Position numbers and translations under genes: made by a program. The notes under the pieces are model-generated. The model saw only the letters and a list, made by a program, of their open reading frames with translations, did no database searches and had not been told where the DNA came from. A stretch of 64,000 nucleotides of DNA. Source: Hyphomicrobiales bacterium. GTDB taxonomy: Bacteria > Pseudomonadota > Alphaproteobacteria > Rhizobiales > Rhizobiaceae. Shown piece by piece: positions 29,973 to 39,992 of this stretch (positions are counted from its first letter, which is position 1; each line of letters starts with the position of its first letter). Location: positions 1 through 64,000 of the forward strand of contig JAFKJW010000179.1 in assembly GCA_017305925.1 (NCBI GenBank), read 5' to 3'.

Positions 29973-30557
29973 TCAGCCTCCGATGGAATTGGGCAGGGCG
30001 CGAAGACGGTCCTGATAGTCATCGCCCTTCTCAGGGGTCCCCTCGTGGTCCGGCTTCTGCTCGACCGGCGTCAGGACCATGTCGTCGGTGATCGCGGACA
30101 GGACCAGGATCGTTCCGCCCTCGGCCCTCGCGAAGGCCTCCGCCCCGGCTTGAGATGCGAAGGGAACGGTCTCCGGCGCGCCCATGCCGCCCGCGCGGGC
30201 CGAGCCGACGACGAAGAACGCCTTATGAGCATCGATCCAGTTGCCGTCGCCGGGCTTCTCCCAGGTTGCGCCGGGGGCACCCATGTCGTTGACGTAGATC
30301 GCCAGGATGGGCGCGATCTGCTCCGGCGCGCGCGCATAGGCGATCGCGTCGCGCACCTGGCTGAAGAAGAGCGGCGGCATGCCTTTCAGATGGACCTGTG
30401 CCTTCGGGCCGGGATGCTCCAGAAGGTTCATCTGGCAGTAGTGACCCAATGTTTCCGCCACCATGTCCTTGGGCGTGATGTCCTGAGCCGGTTCCTGGCT
30501 GCAGGCACCCAAGGCGAGCAGGAAGGCCAGGAACACGAACCTTGCCGGTTTCATCAT
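29973..30557 (-). CDS. nosL: Copper-binding lipoprotein NosL
   Basis: A 194-aa lipoprotein. The signal ends in LALGAC, giving a lipidated Cys at about residue 19. The NosL Cu(I)-binding motif CQMNLLEHPGPKAQ follows. NosL delivers copper for assembly of the CuZ site of N2O reductase at the periplasmic side. The start overlaps the nosY stop (ATGA) and has GGAAGG upstream. Confidence 0.95.
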   Translation of the reverse strand: MMKPARFVFLAFLLALGACSQEPAQDITPKDMVAETLGHYCQMNLLEHPGPKAQVHLKGMPPLFFSQVRDAIAYARAPEQIAPILAIYVNDMGAPGATWEKPGDGNWIDAHKAFFVVGSARAGGMGAPETVPFASQAGAEAFARAEGGTILVLSAITDDMVLTPVEQKPDHEGTPEKGDDYQDRLRALPNSIGG

Positions 30558-31375
30558 GGGATCACCTTCCTGAACGCAGCCCAGGCGAGCGCCAGCGCGG
30601 CGACCGGCCAGAGCAGGATCGAGGCGGCCGATTGCCAGAGCGGTATCGCGTCCGCCGCGCCGCCGATCCCGCCGGCCGCCGAGACCGCCGCGGCGGCCGA
30701 GAGGTTGAAGATGCGGAAGGCGTCCGCCGGATTGGACAGGAGCGCCACCGGCAGGACGCGGGTCGTCAGAGGCCCGCCCGCATCCGAGACGATCAGCGCC
30801 AGAAGGGCGAGGTCGTAGAGGACCACGACCGCCAGCCAGAGACCGACGGCGAGCCCCGCCGCGCCGGACGTCCGCCGGGTCAGGGCCGAAAGCGTGTAGC
30901 CCGCTCCGAGGAAGGTGGCGCCGAGCAGCACCGACGACCAGACCAGCCGCCACAGCGACGGCAGGCCGGCGAGCGCGCCCCGGTCTGCCACCACCGCGGC
31001 GGCGGCGGCCACGCCGTAGCCCAGGCCCGTCGCCAGGCCGAGGATCGCGATATGGGCGAGAAGCTTGCCCAGCAGGATTTGCAGCCGCGAGACGGGATAG
31101 GTCAGGAGCAGCGGCAGGGTCCCTCTTTCGATCTCGCCGGCCACCGCGTCGAAGCTCATCAGCAGCGCCAGCAGCGGCACCAGATAGACCGACAGCGACG
31201 TCAGCGAAGCGACGACCACGGAAAGCCGGTCGACGCCGACATCACCGGTGGGTGCGGCGCCCGCCGCCGCCAGCACGAGCGCGAACAGGACCATCATCAC
31301 GGTGGCGATGGCGACCCAGCGGTTCCTGAACGCGATGCGGAACTCCGAGACGGCGGTGGCGAGGACGCGGCTCAT
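30554..31375 (-). CDS. nosY: NosY, membrane subunit of the NosDFY maturation ABC transporter
   Basis: A 273-aa protein with about six spans. It starts MSRVLATAVSEFRIAFRNRW and carries the family sequence DAVAGEIERGTLPLLLTYPVSRLQ. It pairs with NosF to drive sulfur/copper centre assembly through NosD. Its start overlaps the nosF stop by four bases. Confidence 0.94.
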   Translation of the reverse strand: MSRVLATAVSEFRIAFRNRWVAIATVMMVLFALVLAAAGAAPTGDVGVDRLSVVVASLTSLSVYLVPLLALLMSFDAVAGEIERGTLPLLLTYPVSRLQILLGKLLAHIAILGLATGLGYGVAAAAAVVADRGALAGLPSLWRLVWSSVLLGATFLGAGYTLSALTRRTSGAAGLAVGLWLAVVVLYDLALLALIVSDAGGPLTTRVLPVALLSNPADAFRIFNLSAAAAVSAAGGIGGAADAIPLWQSAASILLWPVAALALAWAAFRKVIP

Positions 31376-32271
31376 TGCCCGGCCCTCCGGCTGAAATGGG
31401 CGTAGATGTCTTCGAGGCTCGGCGGGATGACGTCGAGGTCGGCGACCTGCCCGTCGAGCGCGGCGATGCGCGAGAGAAGCGGCAGCTTCTCCGGCTGCTC
31501 GCACAACAGCCTCAACCGGCCGTCATCGGCGCGGACGGCCTCGGGGAAGACGCCGGCCAGCACGATTTCGTTTCCTGCGGCGGGCGTTACCAAGAGCCCG
31601 ACGGGCAGGGCCGCCTGCCTGCGCAGTTCGGCCAGCGTCCCCTCCGCCGCCAGCCGGCCCTCCGAGAGGATCAGGATCCGGTCGGTGCGGGCCTCTACCT
31701 CTGTCAGGACGTGGGACGACAGCAGGATCGCCGCGCCCTCCGCCGCCAGCCCGTCGAGGAGATCGTAGAAGTCGCGGCGGGAAACCGGGTCGAGGCCCGA
31801 CGTCGGCTCGTCCAGCACCAGCAGGCGCGGCTTGCCGATCAGCGTCTGGGCCAGTCCAACGCGCTGGCGCATGCCCTTGGAGTAGGTGCCGATCCGCCGC
31901 CTTGCCGCATCGGCGAGCCCCACCCGCTCCAGCAGGCCCATCGCGAGTTTCGGGCTCTCGCCGCGCAGCGACAGGTAGTAGCGGATCTGCTCTTCCCCGG
32001 TCAGCGCCGGGTGGAACGACGCGTTCTCCGGCAGATAGGCCACCTGCGCCCGCGCCTCGGCCGAGCCGGGTGCAGCGCCGCAGACGGCAACCGAGCCGCT
32101 GTCGAACGGGATCAGGCCGAGGATGATCTTCATCATCGTCGACTTGCCCGCGCCGTTGTGGCCCAGCAGCGCGACGCGCTTGCCGAGCTCCAGCGTCAGC
32201 GAGACCTCCTTGAGCGCCTCGACCGACTGGAAGCGCTTAGTGAGTCGCGAGATCTGAAGGGTCGAGGTCAT
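31372..32271 (-). CDS. nosF: NosF, ATPase of the NosDFY maturation transporter
   Basis: A 299-aa ABC ATPase with Walker A GHNGAGKST, the signature YSKGMRQRVGLAQTL, Walker B LLVLDEPTSGLD and the switch His in LLSSHVLTEVE. It begins 35 bases inside the end of nosD, an overlap that suggests coupled translation. It energises NosY and NosD during CuZ assembly. Confidence 0.95.
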   Translation of the reverse strand: MTSTLQISRLTKRFQSVEALKEVSLTLELGKRVALLGHNGAGKSTMMKIILGLIPFDSGSVAVCGAAPGSAEARAQVAYLPENASFHPALTGEEQIRYYLSLRGESPKLAMGLLERVGLADAARRRIGTYSKGMRQRVGLAQTLIGKPRLLVLDEPTSGLDPVSRRDFYDLLDGLAAEGAAILLSSHVLTEVEARTDRILILSEGRLAAEGTLAELRRQAALPVGLLVTPAAGNEIVLAGVFPEAVRADDGRLRLLCEQPEKLPLLSRIAALDGQVADLDVIPPSLEDIYAHFSRRAGQ

Positions 32272-33565
32272 CGGTATGTCCTTGGGCCCAGCGCCCCTGC
32301 ACCTCGGCTTCGAGGGTCTGGATTTCCGGAGCGACCGGAATGGTCAGGGGGCGCATCAGCGGGGCGGAATCGCGCACGCCGCCCGGCAGGGTGGCCGGGA
32401 AGCTCTGCTGGCTCCAGCGGATGAGCTGCACCGCGGGAGAGCCGGTCAGAAGGGCCGCCGCGGGCTGCGACCAGAGAATCTGGTCCATCAAGTCGTTCGG
32501 GCGGTAGAAGCTGTCGGCGATGCCGTCGCCGTTCAGGTCGTAGGCCGGATGGTCCGACCAGAAATTGCCGCGCCCGTCATGACTCCACTCCATGTTGCGG
32601 GTGCCGACATATTTCACCTGCTCCCGGTTGCCGATGAAGGCGTTGCCGATCAGCACGTTCTTCTCGGAGCCGGCGGTGAAATGGATGCCGATGCCGCAGC
32701 CCTCGAAGCGGTTGTTCCAGATCAGGTTCTTGTGGGCGTTGTAGATGAAGAGACATTTCTTCGTGCCGCCGCGCACCAGGTTGCCGGTCACATCCGCATT
32801 GTTGGCGTAGTTCAGCATGAGCCCGTGCTCGCGGTCGCCAAGGCTCTGGTTGTTCAGGACCTTCGCGCGGTCGGAAAACATGATGGCGAAGCCAAGGTGA
32901 TTGCCGATCGAAATGTTCCGCGAGACTTCGGTGTTGCGCGTATACATGAAGTGCACGGCAAAGCGCAGGTCGCGCATCAGGTTGCCGCGATAGATGCTGT
33001 TGGAGCTGGCATTGGAGAAGATGCCGTCGCGGCCGTAGCGGATCGAGTTCCCCTCCAGCAGGGTCCCCGGACTGTTCCAGACATAGATGCCGTTGCCGCG
33101 CTCGTTCATGTGCGGTTTCCGGGTGCCGACGATCTCGTTTCCGACGACTTGCGCGTCCCTGCCGCCATGCACGTCGATGCCGTGCATGTTGCCCGTCACC
33201 AGCAGCCCCTTCACCTGCGCGCGGTCCGCCCCTTCCAGGATCTTCACGCCGGCGTCGAGGTTCTCGTTCACCTGCCCCGAGCCGGTGACGGTAAAACCCG
33301 AAAGCGTGACGTCGGGAGCCGCGAGAGTGATGACGCTGCCCGTCCCGCCGCCGTCGACGACCGCGCCGCGCGGGCCGAGAATGGTCAACGGGCGGTCGAT
33401 GGTGACGGGGCCTTCATAGACCCCGTCGACCAGCGCGAGCACGTCGCCGGGTGCTGCCCCGGCGACGGCCTGTGCGAGGCTGTCCGCTCCCGGCGCGACG
33501 CTCCGCTCGGCCGCGGCCAGCGGCGCGGCGGACAGGAGGCCGAGAAGAAGGACAGCCAGGCGCAT
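32237..33565 (-). CDS. nosD: NosD, periplasmic beta-helix maturation protein
   Basis: A 442-aa protein with a Sec signal (MRLAVLLLGLLSAAPLAAA) and parallel beta-helix repeats of the carbohydrate-binding/sugar-hydrolase type (NLDAGVKILEGADRAQVKGL, NMHGIDVHGGRDAQVVGN, GNGIYVWNSP). NosD sits on NosFY and helps deliver the centre to NosZ. The start at 33565 follows the nosZ stop by two bases; the 25-residue upstream frame lies inside nosZ and is rejected. Confidence 0.94.
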   Translation of the reverse strand: MRLAVLLLGLLSAAPLAAAERSVAPGADSLAQAVAGAAPGDVLALVDGVYEGPVTIDRPLTILGPRGAVVDGGGTGSVITLAAPDVTLSGFTVTGSGQVNENLDAGVKILEGADRAQVKGLLVTGNMHGIDVHGGRDAQVVGNEIVGTRKPHMNERGNGIYVWNSPGTLLEGNSIRYGRDGIFSNASSNSIYRGNLMRDLRFAVHFMYTRNTEVSRNISIGNHLGFAIMFSDRAKVLNNQSLGDREHGLMLNYANNADVTGNLVRGGTKKCLFIYNAHKNLIWNNRFEGCGIGIHFTAGSEKNVLIGNAFIGNREQVKYVGTRNMEWSHDGRGNFWSDHPAYDLNGDGIADSFYRPNDLMDQILWSQPAAALLTGSPAVQLIRWSQQSFPATLPGGVRDSAPLMRPLTIPVAPEIQTLEAEVQGRWAQGHTDDLDPSDLATH

Positions 33566-33567
33566 GG

Positions 33568-35523
33568 TCAGGCGCTCTTCGGCTCGACGAACATGCGGCC
33601 GCGCATCTCCATGTGGAGCGCGTGGCAGAACCACTGGCAATAGTACCAGTAGACGCCGGGATTGGCCGCGACGAACGTCACCGACGAGGTCATCTGCGGC
33701 GAGATCTCCATGGCCACGCCATGATTGCCCATGGTGAAGCCATGCGTCAGGTCGTCGATCTCGTCGAGGTTGGTGATGATCACCGTCACCTCGTCGCCCT
33801 CCTTCACGGTGAAGCTCTCGCGGCTGAAGGCGGGCGCGACCGAGGTCATGTAGACGCGCACCTTGTCGCCGTCACGGACCACCGTGTCGGTCCACTCGTC
33901 GAGGTTGACGCCGTCGGCCTCGGCCTGCTTGCGCGTCTCCGCCCACATCGGGTCCTGGCGGTCCCAGACCGACTTGATGTTGGGCAGGATCGACGGATGC
34001 ACGGAGATCGCGTCATGCGGCTCGGCGAAGTTCGGGCCGTCATGAACCAGCACCATCTTGTCGCCCGAGATGTCGATGAGCTGGTCGTTCTCAGGCTTCA
34101 GCGGGCCCACATTCAGGAAGCGATCCTTCGAGAACTTGCAGAGGCACACCAGCCAGTCGTTGGAGGCGTCCAGCGTCTCGCCCATCACCGTCTTCAAGTG
34201 ACCGGGCTGGTAGTGGACGTCGATCTTGTCCTTGATCGGATCGATCTTCTCGCCGGCATAGGTGCGGATCGCGTCCTCGATGTTCCACTTGGCGACCTGG
34301 CTGTCGAGGAAGAGCGAGGTATAGGCGTTGCCGCGTCCGTCGAAGGCCGTGTGCAACGGGCCGAGGCCAAGCTGCGGCTCGGCCACCACGCAGGAGCGCG
34401 GCTCCGCATTGTCGTTGAACAGCGCGTCGAACTTGGTCACGTCCAGCACGGTGACGGTGGGCGAGAGCTTGCCGCCGATGCACAGGTGCTTCTTGTCCGG
34501 CGCCATGTTGCAGCCATGCGGGTTGTTGGCGATCGGAACGTAGCGGGTGAACTGCGACTTGGCCTGCTTGCGCCCGTCCAGCACCTTGACGCCGTTGATC
34601 TCCTCGAACTGGCCGGCGGCGACGGCCTTCTCGATCTCGGCGATGTTGAAGATCACCACATGGTCCATCTCGGATTTGGTCATCTCCTCCAGCGTCATGC
34701 CCATCTCGGAGTTGTAGCTGGTTGAGAAGGCCCACTTGCCCTCGTAGTCGGCGTCGCAATTGTCGAGGTTGCCCGAGACCATGACCTGCCACGCGACATC
34801 CCACTTGTCGGCGTCGACGGCGGTGAAGACGTTCACATAGGTCGACACGTCCGCCATGGTCGAGCCGTCATTGTTCAGCGGCGCCTCGTCCTCGCCGTTG
34901 CAGAAGACGTAGTTGGTGCGCGGCCACTTCTGCGGGCGCATGCCGTGGATGCCCTTGGCGTTCGGGATTTCGAGGATGGCGTCGGTCTTCATGACGTCGC
35001 AACGCACCCGCGCCACGCGGGTGTTGGCCTTGTCGTTCATGAACAGGTAGCGCCCGTCATACTTGCCCTCGGTGAAGGACATGTGGACGTGATGCAGGTC
35101 GCCATTGTCATGGATGTGCTTGCCGTTGGCGGCGAGCTGCTTCTTCGTCTTCTCCGTCATCGTCCGCTGGTGGATGCGGATCGACTCGTTCGTCTGGCCC
35201 CAGCCGGTGGCGGAGCAGCGGTTGAACACCGGCACCCGCATCAGCTCGCGCATCGAGGGAACGCCGAGGATGCGCATCTCGCCGGTCTGGCCCGACGACC
35301 AGAAGCCGTAATAGGCGTCGAGCTGCCCCGGCGCGACCGCACCGTCCGCAGCCGCCGCATGGGCGGCGCCGGAGCCGGCAACGGTCATCCCCGCGGCCCC
35401 GAGCCCGACCGCGGCCGGGCCGATCATGGCCCGACCCGCGAAGGCACCGGCCAGCGCCGTGCCTCCTGCTGTCGCACCGAGCAGCGCGCGGCGCGTTACC
35501 CCATTCTTATTCTCTGCTTCCAT
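33568..35523 (-). CDS. nosZ: Nitrous oxide reductase NosZ
   Basis: A 651-aa periplasmic multicopper enzyme that reduces N2O to N2. A Tat signal is present ([12 protein letters not shown]), which marks clade I NosZ. The C-terminal CuA site is complete: Cys629, Cys633, His637 and Met640 in [12 protein letters not shown]. His-rich propeller segments for the CuZ cluster include [16 protein letters not shown]-like sequence near residue 150 and NPHGCNM. Length is typical. Together with nosRDFYLX this gives a full N2O-reducing system. Confidence 0.97.
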   Translation of the reverse strand: MEAENKNGVTRRALLGATAGGTALAGAFAGRAMIGPAAVGLGAAGMTVAGSGAAHAAAADGAVAPGQLDAYYGFWSSGQTGEMRILGVPSMRELMRVPVFNRCSATGWGQTNESIRIHQRTMTEKTKKQLAANGKHIHDNGDLHHVHMSFTEGKYDGRYLFMNDKANTRVARVRCDVMKTDAILEIPNAKGIHGMRPQKWPRTNYVFCNGEDEAPLNNDGSTMADVSTYVNVFTAVDADKWDVAWQVMVSGNLDNCDADYEGKWAFSTSYNSEMGMTLEEMTKSEMDHVVIFNIAEIEKAVAAGQFEEINGVKVLDGRKQAKSQFTRYVPIANNPHGCNMAPDKKHLCIGGKLSPTVTVLDVTKFDALFNDNAEPRSCVVAEPQLGLGPLHTAFDGRGNAYTSLFLDSQVAKWNIEDAIRTYAGEKIDPIKDKIDVHYQPGHLKTVMGETLDASNDWLVCLCKFSKDRFLNVGPLKPENDQLIDISGDKMVLVHDGPNFAEPHDAISVHPSILPNIKSVWDRQDPMWAETRKQAEADGVNLDEWTDTVVRDGDKVRVYMTSVAPAFSRESFTVKEGDEVTVIITNLDEIDDLTHGFTMGNHGVAMEISPQMTSSVTFVAANPGVYWYYCQWFCHALHMEMRGRMFVEPKSA

Positions 35524-35541
35524 GGCAAGACTCCTTCTTGG

Positions 35542-37737
35542 TCAAGTCGTGGGTTGATTGGATTGAGCGGTGCTCCTGGCGGCAGGGAGCGCCCCGGCCG
35601 CCAGCGGCGCGCTGGCCGCCAGCTTTGCCCGCGATTTCATCTTCTTGATCACCACCGGGCAGGTGGTTTTCGACTGGTACAGGACCTGGCAGTGCAGGCA
35701 GTCGATGCATTCGTTGGGATTGATTTCGCCGGTCGGGTGGATCGCCTGCACGGGACACTGCTTCGCGCAGATCTGGCAGGGATTGCCGCATTCGTGGTAG
35801 CGCTTGAGCCAGTCGAACATCCTGAGCCGCGCCGGGATCGCCAGTGCCGCGCCGAGCGGGCACAGATAGCGGCAGTAGAAGCGCTCGACGAAAAGCCCGG
35901 CGATGAGCACCGCCGCGGCATAGGCGACGAACGGCCAGGCCCGCACGAACTTCAGGATGATGGCCGTCTTGAAGGGCTCCACTTCCGCCAGATGCTCTGC
36001 CTGCTCGACGCTGATCAGCGAGACGCCGAACAGGCCGAGGAAGATCATGTACTTGACCGGCCAGAGCCGCTCGTGCAGTCCCCAGGGCAGGGTCCATTGC
36101 GGAACCTTCAGCTTGCGGGCGATCTGGTTGGTCAGCTCCTGCAGGGCGCCGAACGGGCACAGCCAGCCGCAATAGGCGCCGCGCCCCCAGAAGAGCAGCG
36201 CGGCGGCAACGGCAAACCACAGGATGAAGGTCAGGGGATCGAGCAGGAACGCCTGCCAGCTGAAGCCGTTCACCAGGCTGCCGAACAGCGCCATGATGTT
36301 GACGACCGAGAGCTGGGCATTGGCATACCACCCCAGGAACACCAGCGTCATCACGAGGAAGCTTATGCGGAAGGCATAGAACAGGCGCTCGTTCCTGACC
36401 GCGAAGGTCTGGAAGAAGAACACGCCCGTCAGTACCACCAGCATGGTGCCGAGCACGACGATCCTCAGCTTTGAATCCGTCCAGATCCGCTTCCACAGCT
36501 CGGCCTGCGCCGCACCTTCGCTACGGTCGGCGACGGTCACCGCTTCCGGTGCCGGAGCAGTGGCCGGCGCCGCGACGGCACGCAGATATTTTTGCGGCAG
36601 CTGGTAGCCGAGGTCGAACGTATGGAAGAGCTTCTCGATGGGTCCCACGTCGCGGTGCACGAGGAGCTGGATGCGGAACGGCTTCGCCGGATCGAAGCCG
36701 GTGCCCGCCGGGATGCGGAACAGGTCCTTTTCGGTGAAGTCGGGCGCGCCCGCCGCGGCGACGGCGGAAAGGCGGCGATGGTCGCGGTCGCGGAAACGCA
36801 CCGAAACGTCGTCCTGGATCAGCACGATCCTGTCGAAGATGCCGCCGCGCACATAGCCTGAACCCTTGAAGGAATAGAGGCCCCGGCCCATCAGCGCGAT
36901 GGCGTTCTCGCCGTCCTTCAGCCAGCCCTTCAGGTTCGCCGCTTCGGCATGGGCGAGCAGCCCTTCGGCGACCGGCGGCGCGGAGACGAGCGCCGCCTGC
37001 AAATCGATGAAGACGGTCTCCGGCGGTTCCGTCAAGGCGCGTTCCTGCGCCCTGGGATCGGCATTTTCGGCAAAGGCGGCGTTGACCTGCCCGACATCCA
37101 GCAGCAGACGGCGCACCGTGCCGTCGCCCTCGGCTTCCGGCCAGTCCGCCGGCGCTGCCGCGCCGGGATCGATCTCGAACCGCGGCCCGGCATCGGCCTG
37201 CTCGGCCGCCAGACCTCCGAGGCCCAGCGCGCGGGCAACCTTGAGGCCGGACCTGATGATCGAATCGTCGATCACCATCACGGTGACGGTGGCGCCCGAG
37301 ATGATGTCGACCTCATGCGCCGTGCCGCCGGACTTCGCCTCCGCGATGAGGTCGAGGCCGGAATAGCCTGCGACCAGCGCCTTGACCTTGGCCTCGGGAA
37401 TGCCGATCAGCACGATCGGCTCGGAATGCTTCACCAGCCGCACGCCGACGATCTTCGCGTCCTTGTCCACGGCGACCAGCGAGTGGATGGGCTTGCCCGA
37501 ATACCCGGTCGTCCCGACGAAATCGGATGTGATGAACGCCCAGGCGACAGTCTCGCCACCCTTGATGACCGGCGCGACGGCGAGATCGCTGCGGATCGGC
37601 CCGAAGCCATCGGCCCCCGGAACGAGTTCGGACGCGACTTCGGCCGGCAGGTATTCCTGCAGAACGGTTGCGGCCGAGGCACTCGCCGTCAAGCCCAGCA
37701 CCGCGAACAAAAGAAGCAGAAAACGGAAGGGTCTCAT
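35542..37737 (-). CDS. nosR: NosR, membrane flavo-iron-sulfur protein
   Basis: A 731-aa protein required for nosZ expression and electron supply. A signal peptide (MRPFRFLLLLFAVLGL) is followed by a periplasmic FMN-binding domain (TSDFVGTTGYSGKPIHSLVAV and IISGATVTVMV, where the FMN-carrying Thr is expected) and several spans. CGWLCPFG and CRYLCPLG motifs and a cytoplasmic 2[4Fe-4S] domain (CGNPCQICAKQCP and CIDCLHCQ) complete it. The start at 37737 is set by the signal peptide. It heads the cluster, 18 bases before nosZ. Confidence 0.95.
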   Translation of the reverse strand: MRPFRFLLLLFAVLGLTASASAATVLQEYLPAEVASELVPGADGFGPIRSDLAVAPVIKGGETVAWAFITSDFVGTTGYSGKPIHSLVAVDKDAKIVGVRLVKHSEPIVLIGIPEAKVKALVAGYSGLDLIAEAKSGGTAHEVDIISGATVTVMVIDDSIIRSGLKVARALGLGGLAAEQADAGPRFEIDPGAAAPADWPEAEGDGTVRRLLLDVGQVNAAFAENADPRAQERALTEPPETVFIDLQAALVSAPPVAEGLLAHAEAANLKGWLKDGENAIALMGRGLYSFKGSGYVRGGIFDRIVLIQDDVSVRFRDRDHRRLSAVAAAGAPDFTEKDLFRIPAGTGFDPAKPFRIQLLVHRDVGPIEKLFHTFDLGYQLPQKYLRAVAAPATAPAPEAVTVADRSEGAAQAELWKRIWTDSKLRIVVLGTMLVVLTGVFFFQTFAVRNERLFYAFRISFLVMTLVFLGWYANAQLSVVNIMALFGSLVNGFSWQAFLLDPLTFILWFAVAAALLFWGRGAYCGWLCPFGALQELTNQIARKLKVPQWTLPWGLHERLWPVKYMIFLGLFGVSLISVEQAEHLAEVEPFKTAIILKFVRAWPFVAYAAAVLIAGLFVERFYCRYLCPLGAALAIPARLRMFDWLKRYHECGNPCQICAKQCPVQAIHPTGEINPNECIDCLHCQVLYQSKTTCPVVIKKMKSRAKLAASAPLAAGALPAARSTAQSNQPTT

Positions 37738-37795
37738 CCCGCAGCGATCCGGCAATTCGTCGCCGCGACACTGGACTGTTTCCCTGAGGTCCTCT

Positions 37796-37845
37796 TTGCG
37801 CTGCAACAAACTGCGGGCGCTGCAACAAATTATAGGCGTTGCAGC
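37796..37845. promoter_or_regulatory. Triple GCTGCAAC element upstream of nosR
   Basis: GCTGCAAC occurs at 37800-37807 and 37819-37826, and inverted as GTTGCAGC at 37838-37845; the spacing is exactly 19 bases each time. The second and third copies form a perfect 8-bp inverted repeat around an AT-rich 11-base spacer. The first copy overlaps TTGCG-CTGC-AACAA (37796-37809), a degenerate TTG-N8-CAA dyad of the FNR/NnrR type. It lies 59-108 bases upstream of the nosR start, a likely control region. The binding protein is unknown. Confidence 0.5.
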
Positions 37846-37857
37846 AGACCGTGGGAT

Positions 37858-37926
37858 CAGGCGTCGGGCACAAGATGCGCGCGGCTTCGACCGCCCCGCG
37901 GGGCTCGAATCGCCGTTGGACGCCTG
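37858..37926. repeat. Nested inverted repeats between the GGDEF-EAL gene and nosR
   Basis: Outer arms CAGGCGTC (37858-37865) and GACGCCTG (37919-37926), middle arms TTCGA (37886-37890) and TCGAA (37905-37909), and a central CCCCGCGGGG (37894-37903). The structure begins 12 bases after the stop of the upstream gene. It could help terminate that transcript or shape nosR control; there is no T-run. Confidence 0.4.
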
Positions 37927-37938
37927 CCCTTCGAAGCG

Positions 37939-39933
37939 CTACGAGGCGCGGCGCCTTTCGACAGGACCGGCGAGATAGGGCAGGACTTCCTCCTCGCGGA
38001 TCGGCGCGGAATAGAAATAGCCCTGCACCATCAACCCTCCCAGACGCCGGAGCGCGGCCACCTCTCCGCCCGTCTCGACGCCCTCGATCACGCAGTCGAG
38101 GCCCATGTCGCGGCTGAGCGCCAGCAGCGACTTGACGATCTTGAAGCTGGCCGGGCTCTTGTCGAGGCCCGTGACGAAGCTCCGGTCGATCTTGATCTTG
38201 GTCAGGGGAAGCGCGTGCAGGCGCGACAGGCTCGAATAGCCGGTGCCGAAATCGTCGAGGGAGATGCCGCAGCCGAGGAGCCTCAGCATTTCGATGGAAC
38301 GCTGAACCTGTCCGAAATCATGCGTGAAAGCCGTTTCCGTGATCTCGAGGTCGAGCAGACGCGAATCGAACGGGCAGTTCTCGATGATGGCGACGATGGC
38401 AAGGGCGCTTTCGGGCGAGGAAAGGTCGTAGGCCGAGAGGTTGAAGGACAGGCGTATGCCCTCCGGCCATTTCGCCGCCGCCGCGAGCGCTTTTCTCAGC
38501 AGCGGCCGCGTCAGCATCCCGATCATCCCGGTGCGCTCCGCAACGGGGATGAACTGTCCCGGCGAGACCTGGCCCAGCGTCGGGCTGCGCCAGCGCGCCA
38601 GGGCCTCGAAGCCGATGGTGGCCTGCGAGCGCGTGTCGACGATCGGCTGGAAGACGACGGAGAGCTCCTGCTCGAAATCCGCTCCCTTCAGCACCTGCTC
38701 GATGCGTGCGTCGTTGTTGATCTGCGCCTCGTGGTCGGCGGTGAACAGGATGGCGCCGCCCCGTTTCATGCCCTTGCCGTGGTAAAGCGCGTAGTCCGCG
38801 CGCTCGAACAGCAGATCGGCGTCGCCCGCCATTTCGGGGTAGACGGCAATCCCGACGGACCCCGACACCTGCACGGTCACGTCCGGCAGCGGGAAGGGAG
38901 CGCGCAGCATTTCGACGATCGCCTGGCCCTGCGAGACGAGCGCATCGTTGTCGGGAGCGTTCGCCACCACATAGGCGAATTCGTCGCCGCCGAGACGCGA
39001 TACGAAGAAGGTGTCGGACGGACAGAGGGTCGCCAGCCGCTCGGCGACCGCGACGAGCAGCCTGTCACCGACGGCATGGCCGTACAGATCGTTGATCGGC
39101 TTGAAGCCGTCGAGGTCGATGATGCCCAGCGCAAGCCGAGCGCGCCCCGCCTTCGCGACATCCAGCGTCTGTTCCAGATGCGCGAAGAATGCCCGCCGGT
39201 TGGGCAGGTCCGTCAGGCTGTCGAGGTTGGCCACGCGGAGGTTTTCGTTGCCGAGCATTTCGGTGCGCTTCTGCGCCTCGACCATGCGCGTGAAGTCGCG
39301 GTACTGGATGAGAATGACGATCACCACCCCGACCGTCACCAGAAGCAGGTTGATGGCCGTGCCGATGAGCGTCGGTATGCCGGTGGAGGCATAGAAGGCG
39401 GCGAAGGGGATGCTGACGGTGAGCGCCACGATCACCGCGGCCGAGCGCAAATGGATGAGGCACAGCATGCTGCTCAGCATGGCGAACGTCACGAAGGTCC
39501 CGACATAGGATTGCGCGTAGGCATCGCCATAGGGGAACAGCGCGATGGCCCAGGCCGGGAAGAGCACGCCGAGCACGGCCGATATCTTGTTCGTCCGCCG
39601 CAGTTCGCGAACGGCCTGCCGGTCCGTCACAGCGACCCCCTTGCGGCGCCACCATTGCACCAGCCGGAACGCGCAGACGGCGCTGAGCGCCATCGCGACA
39701 TAGAGGCTCAGCCAGTCCGGCGCCTTGCCCCAGAAGGTGAGCGCCATCACCCAGGCATTGGCGACGAGAATGAAATAGAGAAGCGGGATGAGGCGGGAAA
39801 GCGCGTTGAGCTGCGCCCGCAGCAACTCCGTATTGTCGGAGTCGACCGCCATGAAGCGTTTTACACCCGCTGCGATCCCCCTGATCGTCGGCACATTCAA
39901 GATGCCAGTCCCCCGAAACAACCTCGACATCAT
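37939..39933 (-). CDS. Membrane GGDEF-EAL protein (c-di-GMP cyclase/phosphodiesterase)
   Basis: 664 aa from the first ATG. The N-terminal membrane region begins at SRLIPLLYFILVANAWVMAL (five or six spans), then a GGDEF domain with intact LGGDEF, then an EAL domain with intact FEALARW and LDDFGTGYSSL. It is closely paralogous to the protein at 7170-9185. Met28 (39852, MAVDSDN) is an alternative start, since the first 27 residues are basic and neither start has a strong ribosome-binding site. It follows the receiver-GGDEF-EAL gene by 59 bases on the same strand and may belong to that signalling block. Confidence 0.9.
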   Translation of the reverse strand: MMSRLFRGTGILNVPTIRGIAAGVKRFMAVDSDNTELLRAQLNALSRLIPLLYFILVANAWVMALTFWGKAPDWLSLYVAMALSAVCAFRLVQWWRRKGVAVTDRQAVRELRRTNKISAVLGVLFPAWAIALFPYGDAYAQSYVGTFVTFAMLSSMLCLIHLRSAAVIVALTVSIPFAAFYASTGIPTLIGTAINLLLVTVGVVIVILIQYRDFTRMVEAQKRTEMLGNENLRVANLDSLTDLPNRRAFFAHLEQTLDVAKAGRARLALGIIDLDGFKPINDLYGHAVGDRLLVAVAERLATLCPSDTFFVSRLGGDEFAYVVANAPDNDALVSQGQAIVEMLRAPFPLPDVTVQVSGSVGIAVYPEMAGDADLLFERADYALYHGKGMKRGGAILFTADHEAQINNDARIEQVLKGADFEQELSVVFQPIVDTRSQATIGFEALARWRSPTLGQVSPGQFIPVAERTGMIGMLTRPLLRKALAAAAKWPEGIRLSFNLSAYDLSSPESALAIVAIIENCPFDSRLLDLEITETAFTHDFGQVQRSIEMLRLLGCGISLDDFGTGYSSLSRLHALPLTKIKIDRSFVTGLDKSPASFKIVKSLLALSRDMGLDCVIEGVETGGEVAALRRLGGLMVQGYFYSAPIREEEVLPYLAGPVERRRAS

Positions 39934-39992
39934 TATTCACCGGGCGACGGCATATTCTTAAATTGCTATCGCATAAATAGTTAGCCGGCTCT

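Noticed and set aside
37796-37809. A clean FNR box upstream of nosR
   Set aside because: Only the TTG and CAA ends and part of the NnrR-like half-site match; the inner bases depart from the FNR consensus. I report it only as part of the repeat element.
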